A stretch of 5,247 nt of DNA from the NCBI GenBank assembly GCA_038251595.1, contig JBBSBC010000227.1, positions 1-5,247 on the forward strand, written 5' to 3'. The DNA is from JADLCX01 sp038251595. Its GTDB lineage: Bacteria > Planctomycetota > Phycisphaerae > Phycisphaerales > UBA1924. Positions 1 through 5,247 of this stretch are shown here, piece after piece; the first letter of the stretch is position 1; each line of letters starts with the position of its first letter. The position numbers and the translations under genes were made by a program. The notes beneath the pieces were generated by a model. The model was not told where the DNA came from. It did no database searches and saw only the letters and a list, made by a program, of their open reading frames with translations.

Positions 1-249
1 ATCCTGAGCACTCCGACGATTCCGCTTAAGCTGTTTCGCGCCAAAGTTGGTGCGAACATCGATCAAGCAACAGAGCCGGGCACGATTCTCGAACCAAAGA
101 GCGGGCTGGTCGCCTGTGGGCACGGCACAACGCTCCAGATTCTTGAAGTCCAGCCACCGGGCAAGAGACCGATGTCGTGGTCGGCATTCGCCAACGGACG
201 CCCCGTGGTGCCGAATACGGTCATGGTCTCAGCCAGAGAACTCGCATGA
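1..249 (+). CDS. fmt: Methionyl-tRNA formyltransferase, C-terminal part (cut by window edge)
   Basis: Fmt transfers a formyl group from 10-formyl-tetrahydrofolate to methionine on the initiator tRNA in the cytoplasm, allowing bacterial translation initiation. Only the last 82 codons are present, read in frame from base 1 to the TGA at 247-249; the catalytic N-terminal domain lies outside the window. What is visible matches the C-terminal tRNA-binding domain of the family: a PGTIL segment (about residues 27-31 of the fragment), then GLVACGHGTTLQILEVQPPG (about 36-55) and KRPMSWSAFANG (56-67). These correspond to the family pattern of a beta-barrel ending in 'LQPxGKxxMSAxxFLxG'. The TGA overlaps the ATG of the next gene as ATGA, so the two are probably co-transcribed and translationally coupled. 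The product name is secure from the motif string. The start and promoter are not visible. Confidence 0.9.
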   Translation: MLSTPTIPLKLFRAKVGANIDQATEPGTILEPKSGLVACGHGTTLQILEVQPPGKRPMSWSAFANGRPVVPNTVMVSARELA

Positions 250-875
250 TGCTCACGCTTTGGGACTTGATCGAGCCTATTCGCAAGAAGTTCCGTGCAC
301 GGCCCGAAGTCACCTCGCCATCACGCACATCGACCAAGTTGCCGCGAGTGCGTGCTGAGCCGAACCCGCCAGCACGAACACGGCCCGGCAGTGTTCCGAT
401 GCAGGCGAAATATGACGCTGTCACCAGGCTCATGCTCGATCGTTACGAGATCCGCGTTCGGAAGTGGCGTTCAGGCATGTCGGGCGTTGCATGGTTTGTG
501 ACGTATCGGGACGGGCGTGTTCAACGGTTGATTGAATCACCCAAACCCAAAGGCCCGATGTCGGCTGCCGTGTTCCTGCATGAAATCGGCCATCATGCGA
601 TTGGCTTTGATGTGTATAAACCTCGCTGTCTTGAGGAGTATCACGCATGGCGATGGGCATTGGAAGCCATGCAGCAGCACAACCTGAACATCAGCGATGC
701 GGTTCGATATCGAATGCACCGGTCTCTGTGGTACGCTGTTCAAAAAGCCAAGCGACGTGGCATCAAGCACGTACCGCCTGAACTGACACCATTTCTCGAT
801 CCGCCCCCTCCACGGGCCAGGAAGCGGCTAAACCCAACAGCGAATCCGCCAACCGTGACGGTTCGACGGCAATGA
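246..875 (+). CDS. HExxH-motif protein, putative zinc metallopeptidase-like, coupled to fmt
   Basis: A 209-residue protein of unknown function. I chose the ATG at 246 because it overlaps the fmt stop (ATGA), a classic coupling arrangement. An in-frame ATG at 177 would run 23 codons into fmt, and the ATG at 249 is a second option. Residues 110-117 read FLHEIGHH, an HExxH zinc-binding and catalytic motif (H112, E113, H116). It is followed 14-15 residues later by E130/E131 in CLEEYHAWRWALEAM, the right kind of spacing for a glutamate third ligand as in gluzincin or ImmA/IrrE-like peptidases. Residues 16-52 are rich in Pro, Arg, Ser and Thr and are probably disordered. Residues 54-109 look folded, and the tail (186-209) is again Pro/Arg-rich. 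There is no signal peptide or membrane segment, so the protein is probably cytoplasmic. A peptidase role is inferred from the motif alone; the substrate is unknown. It lacks the GxGxAAxQ and EGCLS motifs of peptide deformylase, despite the fmt neighbour. Confidence 0.8.
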   Translation: MMLTLWDLIEPIRKKFRARPEVTSPSRTSTKLPRVRAEPNPPARTRPGSVPMQAKYDAVTRLMLDRYEIRVRKWRSGMSGVAWFVTYRDGRVQRLIESPKPKGPMSAAVFLHEIGHHAIGFDVYKPRCLEEYHAWRWALEAMQQHNLNISDAVRYRMHRSLWYAVQKAKRRGIKHVPPELTPFLDPPPPRARKRLNPTANPPTVTVRRQ

Positions 876-887
876 TGCCGAAGCGCA

Positions 888-1472
888 TCAGGCCATCTCG
901 GCATCGACGATGCACGTTGGCTTACGCTTCCCATCCTCAAGCACATCGATGGTAAGCCATGTGACATCGTCACGCGACTGAGCATCGCACGGATACTCAA
1001 AGCCGATGGCCACCTTGCCGTGCAAGGGTTCGCCACCGAGTTCCTCGACCTCCTCACTCGTGAGCTTTCTTGATCTGACATCCGTCAGCATCATCGATCG
1101 CTCATCCCATGCCCGCTCAAAGAGAACGTGCCAGTCCGATTGCCCCTGCCTGCGTGCCGCGACAATGAGCGGGTTTGCGCCGTTTTCATCACATGCATCG
1201 TCAATGATGGCATCGACTTCAAGATCACCATCGCCATCGATGACAACATCGAAGATGGTCATGGTCGGCTCACCATGCCCGCAGAACTCACCTTTGTGCA
1301 GAGCCGCTGCCGCGACGGACTTGTCAGTTGATTCGCGTGCCAAGCCATCGAGATAGGTGGGAGGCGGAGCCCCTTTGATCTGGCGTTTTGGATCGTGAAG
1401 CCGCGAGATCGGGCCGTTGACGCTTGGGTGCAGAAACTGATGGGTCCCGAATACAAATCCTTGGTTTGCCAT
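888..1472 (-). CDS. Unrecognised acidic protein of 194 residues
   Basis: I do not recognise this protein. The ATG at 1472 was chosen because GAGG (plus-strand CCTC at 1477-1480) stands 4 bases upstream. The frame stays open to an ATG at 1616, but that 48-codon extension has unconvincing composition. The N-terminal third (MANQGFVFGTHQFLHPSVNG, then a Pro-rich stretch at 35-39) has no signal peptide. Residues 69-107 form an acidic, probably beta-rich segment (FDVVIDGDGDLEVDAIIDD, then CDENGANPLIVAA). It is followed by a Trp-containing part (SDWHVLFERAWDER, 112-125), a Glu-rich turn (138-148), and a C-terminal beta-type segment (VTWLTIDVLEDGKRKPTCIVD, about 170-190). The chain is strongly acidic overall, with no transmembrane segment, so a soluble cytoplasmic protein is likely. 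It converges on the HExxH gene with a 12-bp gap. The long intact frame, ribosome-binding site and protein-like composition support a real gene; no function can be given. Confidence 0.72.
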   Translation of the reverse strand: MANQGFVFGTHQFLHPSVNGPISRLHDPKRQIKGAPPPTYLDGLARESTDKSVAAAALHKGEFCGHGEPTMTIFDVVIDGDGDLEVDAIIDDACDENGANPLIVAARRQGQSDWHVLFERAWDERSMMLTDVRSRKLTSEEVEELGGEPLHGKVAIGFEYPCDAQSRDDVTWLTIDVLEDGKRKPTCIVDAEMA

Positions 1473-1786
1473 GTTGCCTCGATTGTCGGACGTTGCAATG
1501 GATATGAATAACATATTGAACTGGAAACAGCGAACACCAATAGACACTTTCTCGACTTTATCTATGGGCCGTGTCACGACTTGCTTTGTGTGCTTCAAGC
1601 CTATTCGACACACCAATCAAGTTCAAGTTTAAAAATCCTGCACTCAAGCCCAACAACGCACGCCCGTCATGCCGAAACATACTTTTACAATGGTTTAGCG
1701 CACATCGCCAAATCACGCTCAATCGTTACCGCCCTAAATTCCATTCCGCACGCTCGAACCAATCCTGCAACCATCAGCCATCGCAC
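1473..1786. other. Intergenic spacer, AT-richer, no convincing gene
   Basis: This 314-bp gap separates two minus-strand genes. It is visibly richer in A+T than its surroundings, including a TTTAAAAA run near 1628. The short plus-strand frames at 1571-1867 and 1581-1793 lack a ribosome-binding site, have basic low-information translations and run into the asparaginase gene, so I do not call them. The region most likely holds the promoter of the 888-1472 gene. On the minus strand a TTGAAC (near 1632) and, nearer the start, a TTGGTG followed 19 bases later by TATGTT are weak candidates only. No clear intrinsic terminator follows the asparaginase stop, and no tRNA or strong hairpin was found. Confidence 0.55.
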
Positions 1787-2845
1787 TTACTGATCAACCC
1801 ACATCTGGAACTTCCGATTACCACGCCAGTCAGCACTCGCTGCGGGCATGCACCCAGTCGTCGTTGACATCACGATATTGCCCTCACGATCAATCGCAAT
1901 GAGCCCGCCGTCATCGGGGTCGAGCCGCTCGGTCAGCACGATTCGTGCGGCTTCCTTGAGTGAGCATCGCTGATATCGGACGAGGCTGGAGAGCTCGTGC
2001 GCGATTGCGTGGCGGATGAACTGCTCGCCGGTGCCGGTGCAGCTCACACCGAGGGTGAGGTTGTTGGCGTAGCAGCCGGCGCCGATGATGGGGGAATCGC
2101 CGACGCGCCCGGGCATCTTGGCGGTCATTCCGCCGGTGCTGGTCGCAGCCGCGATATTGCCCGCCAAATCGAGAGCGACACATCCAACGGTGCCCGTAGG
2201 ATAATAATCGTGAGTTGACCGACTAGCAGCACTCGCGGCGATTTTCTTTGCCGCCTCGATCTCCTGCATCTTCCTTTCCAGTTGCTCTCGACGCTTGGCT
2301 GTGATGAAATACGCCGGATCGACGCGCTCAATGTTCATCTGAGCGGCAAGTCGCTCCGCCCCTTCACCCGCAAAGAGGATGTGCGGGGTTTCCTGCATGA
2401 TTCGGCGGGCGAAGCTGATGGGGTTTTTGACGGTCTTGACGCCCGCGGCCGCGCCGCACTTGAGGGTGCGGCCATCCATGATCGAGGCGTCCAGTTCGCA
2501 GGTTCCGTCGCGCGTGAGGACGGCGCCTTTTCCGGCGTTGAATCTGGGGTCGTCTTCGAGCACGCGCACGGCGGCCTCGACGGCGTCGAGGCTCGTGCCG
2601 CCGGCTTTGAGGATCGACTCACCGACGGTAAGGGATCGCTCGAGACTCTCTCGGTACTCGCGCTTGTCGGATTCGGGCATGTTCTTGTCCAGCATTCCCG
2701 CGCCGCCGTGGATGACGATGGCCCAGTGACCTGTTTGTTTACTCGATATCGCCGCGCTTGAAGACCAGTTGTCCGTGACCTTGCAGCCCCCGCATGCCAA
2801 TAAGACGAGCAGGCTCACAAAGCAAACTGTTGGGATGTACATCAT
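1787..2845 (-). CDS. Isoaspartyl peptidase / plant-type L-asparaginase precursor, predicted lipoprotein
   Basis: An Ntn-hydrolase precursor of 352 residues that should cleave itself into alpha and beta subunits. The family (EcAIII/IaaA, human ASRGL1) hydrolyses beta-aspartyl (isoaspartyl) dipeptides and L-asparagine. The nucleophile is Thr219 in the TGTVGCVALD motif. The known EcAIII active-site set fits by spacing: T237 in TSTGG (235-239), R247 and D250 in RVGDSP, and T270-G271 in SCTGTGE. The N-terminal half has HGGAG (46-50), GGTSLDAVEAAV (82-93) and RFNAGKGAVL plus ELDASIMDG (101-125). The linker before the cleavage site is Ala/Ser-rich (about 198-211). The N-terminus is a hydrophobic signal with a lipobox-like LLAC (C18; C21 is an alternative), suggesting an exported, membrane-anchored enzyme. 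The far C-terminus (TTTGCMPAASADW, 328-340) departs from the usual NTxGM-type ending. The start is ATG 2845 (ATG 2842 is adjacent), with no good Shine-Dalgarno. It is transcribed away from the DedA gene across 57 bp. Confidence 0.93.
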   Translation of the reverse strand: MMYIPTVCFVSLLVLLACGGCKVTDNWSSSAAISSKQTGHWAIVIHGGAGMLDKNMPESDKREYRESLERSLTVGESILKAGGTSLDAVEAAVRVLEDDPRFNAGKGAVLTRDGTCELDASIMDGRTLKCGAAAGVKTVKNPISFARRIMQETPHILFAGEGAERLAAQMNIERVDPAYFITAKRREQLERKMQEIEAAKKIAASAASRSTHDYYPTGTVGCVALDLAGNIAAATSTGGMTAKMPGRVGDSPIIGAGCYANNLTLGVSCTGTGEQFIRHAIAHELSSLVRYQRCSLKEAARIVLTERLDPDDGGLIAIDREGNIVMSTTTGCMPAASADWRGNRKFQMWVDQ

Positions 2846-2902
2846 TCAAGAAGGATACCGCGCCCGCGTTCAGACCGCAACCATGGACCTACGCTCTCCC
2901 CC

Positions 2903-3577
2903 ATGCTTGACCTTTTCCAACAGGCGCTGCACTTCTTCACCCATCTTCCAGAGCATCTTGAAGGATTCATCCGCGACTACGGGCTGTGGACCTACGCCAT
3001 CCTCTTTGCCATCGTGTTTGCCGAGACGGGCTTGGTCTTCGCACCGTTCCTTCCGGGCGATTCGCTCCTCTTCGCCGTCGGAGCGCTCTCGGCACGCGGC
3101 AGCTTTGATGTCTGGACGATCTCGCTCGTCTTGTTCGTCGCAGCCATACTCGGAGATGCCGTGAACTACCAGATCGGCAAGTTTCTTGGGCCGCGACTGG
3201 CGCAGGGCAAGGGCCGCCGCATCATCAACGCCCGGCATCTTGAACGAACGCACGAGTTCTTCGAGAAGTACGGCGGCAAGACCATCATCATGGCCCGGTT
3301 CGTTCCCATCGTTCGTACGTTCGCGCCATTCGTGGCGGGAATGGGGGCGATGAGCTATCGCAAGTTTGTGCTCTACAACATCGTCGGCGCCGCCGCCTGG
3401 GTGTCGGTCTGTGTCGGCGCGGGCTACTTCTTCGGCAACTTCGAGGTTGTGAAGAAGAACTTTGAGCTGGTGATCGTGGCGATCATCGGCGTTTCGATGC
3501 TGCCGATGGCGGTAGAGATCATCCTTGCACGCCGTCGCGCGGCCAGAGGTTCCAAGCCCGATCAGCCATCTGTCTGA
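2903..3577 (+). CDS. DedA-family (VTT domain) inner-membrane protein
   Basis: An integral membrane protein of 224 residues, the usual size for DedA proteins (YqjA/YghB relatives). Members are linked to membrane homeostasis, proton-motive-force-dependent transport and lipid-carrier or phospholipid flipping; which of these applies here cannot be read from sequence. Hallmarks are visible. FAETGLVFAPFLPGDSLLF (39-57) carries the conserved acidic residue E41 and the re-entrant PGDS. GDAVNYQIGK (84-93) follows the second hydrophobic segment (about 72-83). Then come FEKYGGK (120-126) and ARFVPIVRTFAPFVAGMGAM (131-150), with the family's essential-type arginines R132 and R138. Hydrophobic helices follow at about 157-178 and 188-208, and the tail is basic (RRRAARGSK). 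The start at 2903 fits family length, but the ribosome-binding site is poor. The gene is probably monocistronic and converges on purD with 12 bp between stops. Confidence 0.93.
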   Translation: MLDLFQQALHFFTHLPEHLEGFIRDYGLWTYAILFAIVFAETGLVFAPFLPGDSLLFAVGALSARGSFDVWTISLVLFVAAILGDAVNYQIGKFLGPRLAQGKGRRIINARHLERTHEFFEKYGGKTIIMARFVPIVRTFAPFVAGMGAMSYRKFVLYNIVGAAAWVSVCVGAGYFFGNFEVVKKNFELVIVAIIGVSMLPMAVEIILARRRAARGSKPDQPSV

Positions 3578-3589
3578 ACTCGCCGCGAT

Positions 3590-4876
3590 TCAATTCACGA
3601 CAAGGCCAATGTCGCGCCGCATCGTCATCCCCTCAAAGTGGATCAGCTCGCACGCGGCGTAGGCCAACTTCCGGGCCTCAGGCATCGTCGGTGCTCTGGC
3701 AACCACGTTCAGCACCCGTCCACCTGCGGTGACAATGCGGCCATCGCTCTTGCCCGCTTCTCGCTTCGTGCCAGCGTGGAAAATGACCACACCGGGCAGG
3801 TTTTCCGCGGCCTCAATGCCCGTGATCGGGAGGTTGATCTTGTAACGATTCGGATATCCACCGCTCGCAAGCACAACGCAGCAGACGCTCTCGGTGCTCC
3901 ATCGCAGATCAATTTCATCAAGCGTGCGAGTCCCCGTCGCGAGCATCAGCTCGATCAGGTCAGATTCCATCCTGACCATGAGCGCCTGGCACTCCGGGTC
4001 TCCGAACCGCACGTTAAACTCAAGCATCTTCGGCCCGGCTGGGGTGAGGATCACACCCGCAAACAGCACGCCGCGAAACTCAATGCCTTCGCGACGCATG
4101 GCATCAACAGTCGGAACAATGATCTCGGTTTGAATCTGCGAGAGCAGGGCATCATCGGTCAAGCCCCCCGGACAGATCACACCCATTCCGCCCGTATTCG
4201 GCCCGATGTCACCATCACCAAGCCGCTTGTGGTCCTGACATGGTTCGAGCATGTAAATGTTGCGACCATCGACCACGCACAACACACTGACCTCCGGGCC
4301 ATCCAGCCGCTCTTCAACGACCACCGTGCGTCCGGCTTCGCCAAACTCGAGTTTGACCATGATGCGTTCGAGCGCATCGAGGGCTTCGGGCATCGACTTC
4401 GGGACCACCACCCCCTTGCCCTTGGCAAGTCCCGAGGCCTTGATGACCGGTGGATCCTCGCGCGTCTCGACAAAAGTCTTGGCCGCGTTGTAGTCGCTGA
4501 ACGCACGCCCCTCAGCCATCGGCACCGAGGCGTTGCGAACCAAAGCCTTGCACCAGGCCTTGTCGGCCTCCAGCTTGGCGGCCGCGGCCGAAGGGCCAAA
4601 GACCACGCGCTTGGGTGAGGCCAGCGCATCGGCCAGACCGAGTGCGAGCGGTTCTTCAGGACCAATCACAACCAGGCCAATGTCGTTCTTCTCGCAGAAC
4701 CTTTCGAGGCGGAAGGTCTGGCGATACTCGGCCGGCACATCGATCGGAGTACCCAGCGCGGCCAACCCAGGGTTCTGCGGGTCGGTGATGAACAACTTGC
4801 CCAGCCTCGGCGATTGTTTCAGCTTCCAGGCCAGCGCATGTTCGCGGCCACCACCGCCTACCAACAGCACGTTCAC
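3590..4876 (-). CDS. purD: Phosphoribosylamine-glycine ligase (GAR synthetase)
   Basis: PurD joins glycine to 5-phosphoribosylamine using ATP, the second step of de novo purine synthesis, in the cytoplasm. Family motifs appear in order (numbered from the GTG start): GGGGREHAL (7-15), PEEPL (73-77), PPVIKASGLAKGKGVVV (142-158, ATP-grasp lysine region), DGPEVSVL (192-199), QDHKRLGDGDIGPNTGGMG (214-232) and RFGDPECQ (290-297, the GARS signature). The closing RDIG is at 421-424. I chose GTG at 4876 because it aligns the N-terminus (VNVLLVGGGGREHAL) with the usual 'MKVLVIGxGGREHAL' and gives 428 residues, the typical length. GGGATGG (plus 4881-4887) stands 4 bases upstream. An ATG at 4897 (435 residues) is a fair alternative; the ATG at 4990 adds a 38-residue tail unlike the family. 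The gene appears monocistronic, with no other pur gene beside it. It is intact, with no missing key residue seen. Confidence 0.96.
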   Translation of the reverse strand: MNVLLVGGGGREHALAWKLKQSPRLGKLFITDPQNPGLAALGTPIDVPAEYRQTFRLERFCEKNDIGLVVIGPEEPLALGLADALASPKRVVFGPSAAAAKLEADKAWCKALVRNASVPMAEGRAFSDYNAAKTFVETREDPPVIKASGLAKGKGVVVPKSMPEALDALERIMVKLEFGEAGRTVVVEERLDGPEVSVLCVVDGRNIYMLEPCQDHKRLGDGDIGPNTGGMGVICPGGLTDDALLSQIQTEIIVPTVDAMRREGIEFRGVLFAGVILTPAGPKMLEFNVRFGDPECQALMVRMESDLIELMLATGTRTLDEIDLRWSTESVCCVVLASGGYPNRYKINLPITGIEAAENLPGVVIFHAGTKREAGKSDGRIVTAGGRVLNVVARAPTMPEARKLAYAACELIHFEGMTMRRDIGLVVN

Positions 4877-4995
4877 GAGTCCATCCCGACTTTGCATCGC
4901 CGATCGTAGCGAGGAGCACATCTCGATTCCGCTCAGCGACTCATCTTTCACGCAGCGCGGCACATCCCCATACATCTCGTGACCGCGCACAACGA

Positions 4996-5024
4996 TTGAC
5001 GATCTTCCATCACTCGCCTATCCT
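4996..5024 (+). promoter_or_regulatory. Sigma70-type promoter for the initiator tRNA
   Basis: The -35 element TTGACG (4996-5001, 5 of 6 to consensus) and -10 element TATCCT (5019-5024, 4 of 6) are separated by exactly 17 bases. Initiation about 7 bases after the -10 would fall near 5031, leaving a leader of only about 5 bases before the tRNA at 5036. Position, spacing and match make this the best promoter in the window. It lies in the gap between divergent purD and the tRNA, upstream of the purD start. Confidence 0.7.
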
Positions 5025-5035
5025 CTCGAACAGTT

Positions 5036-5109
<74 letters not shown>

Positions 5110-5120
5110 TTGAAAATCGA

Positions 5121-5154
5121 GAACAACCCTCTTCCGCATGGGAGAGGGTTGTTC
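5121..5154. terminator. Strong hairpin, probable (possibly bidirectional) intrinsic terminator
   Basis: An inverted repeat with 15-base arms (5121-5135 and 5140-5154): 12 perfect pairs, then one T-G wobble and two C-G pairs, closed by a GCAT loop. It starts 11 bases after the tRNA. On the plus strand only GTTTAT follows, a weak U tract. On the minus strand TCGATTTTC follows, and the hairpin begins 6 bases after the stop of the minus-strand partial gene. It therefore probably serves the tRNA, the convergent gene, or both. The stem is clear; the direction of use is inferred. Confidence 0.7.
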
Positions 5155-5159
5155 GTTTA

Positions 5160-5247
5160 TCAGGAAGGCTGCCTGCGGTGGTCAGGCCGAACGATTCGAA
5201 GGGCCACGTTGCGGGGCTTCAACTCGACTCGCAAGCCGGTTCGGGAG
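5160..5247 (-). CDS. Probable C-terminal end of a minus-strand gene, cut by window edge
   Basis: Reading the minus strand inward from the right edge, one frame is open for 28 codons and stops at TGA (5162-5160). The peptide reads SRTGLRVELKPRNVALRIVR and then PDHRRQPS. About three quarters of third positions are G or C, and the alternating hydrophobic pattern (LRVELKPRNVALRIV) resembles a closing beta-hairpin of a real protein. The stop is followed 6 bases later by a strong hairpin, as expected at the end of a gene. A plus-strand frame is also open across this short stretch, so the call is tentative. The product cannot be named from this fragment. Confidence 0.42.
   Translation of the reverse strand, partial: SRTGLRVELKPRNVALRIVRPDHRRQPS

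Noticed and set aside
177..245. In-frame upstream ATG extending the HExxH protein by 23 residues
   Set aside because: It lies wholly inside the fmt reading frame, whose translation there is a clear family match. The ATG at 246 overlaps the fmt stop as a typical coupled start.
579..620. Possible peptide deformylase, because the HEIGHH motif sits beside fmt and recalls the deformylase HExDH motif
   Set aside because: The other deformylase motifs (GxGxAAxQ and EGCLS before the histidines) are absent, and the chain before the motif is unlike that family.
1184..1242. EF-hand-like calcium loop in the acidic protein (DGDGD, residues 79-83)
   Set aside because: The expected glycine at loop position 6 is leucine and the acidic residue at position 12 is isoleucine, so it does not fit a calcium-binding loop.
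1571..1867. Plus-strand open frame of 98 codons over the spacer and the end of the asparaginase gene
   Set aside because: There is no ribosome-binding site, the translation is basic and low in information, and it runs into a well-supported gene on the other strand.
2282..2761. Long plus-strand open frame of 159 codons inside the asparaginase gene
   Set aside because: It is an antisense shadow of a high-GC gene whose minus-strand motifs are unmistakable.
3638..4618. Plus-strand open frame of 326 codons opposite purD
   Set aside because: It is antisense to a complete purD with all family motifs. The His/Arg-rich translation with no recognisable domain is typical of a shadow frame.
4877..4990. 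N-terminal extension of PurD to the ATG at 4990
   Set aside because: The extra 38 residues precede the point where the family normally begins, and the GTG at 4876 gives the usual length and alignment.

Overview
The window reads as an ordinary stretch of a moderately high-GC bacterial chromosome, with short intergenic gaps and no transposase, integrase, CRISPR array or phage gene. A planctomycete-type organism is a guess: Shine-Dalgarno signals are weak, and a well-known housekeeping gene (fmt) is coupled to an unfamiliar one. No marker gene proves it.

Layout. (1) 1-249 (+): the last 82 codons of methionyl-tRNA formyltransferase (fmt), cut by the left edge. Its stop overlaps (ATGA) the start of a 209-residue HExxH protein, a putative zinc metallopeptidase-like protein (246-875, +). 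(2) 888-1472 (-): an unrecognised, acidic 194-residue protein, convergent with the previous gene across a 12-bp gap. (3) 1473-1786: a 314-bp AT-richer spacer without a convincing gene. (4) 1787-2845 (-): an isoaspartyl peptidase / plant-type L-asparaginase precursor with a lipoprotein-type signal. (5) 2903-3577 (+): a DedA-family membrane protein, divergent from the asparaginase. (6) 3590-4876 (-): purD, convergent with the DedA gene, again across 12 bp. (7) 4996-5024: a sigma70-like promoter feeding an initiator tRNA-Met(CAT) at 5036-5109. A strong hairpin follows at 5121-5154. Then comes the probable C-terminal end of a minus-strand gene leaving the right edge.

How the parts relate. Fmt formylates Met on the initiator tRNA, so substrate and enzyme are both encoded here, about 4.8 kb apart and with unrelated genes between them. 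PurD supplies glycinamide ribonucleotide for purine synthesis, a pathway that uses formyl-tetrahydrofolate, which is also Fmt's formyl donor. This is a metabolic link, not an operon. The remaining genes look like independent transcription units. I do not see a convincing new multi-gene system. The items most worth a second look are the HExxH protein coupled to fmt, the unrecognised acidic protein, the lipobox on the asparaginase and the T1/T72 mismatch in the initiator tRNA.
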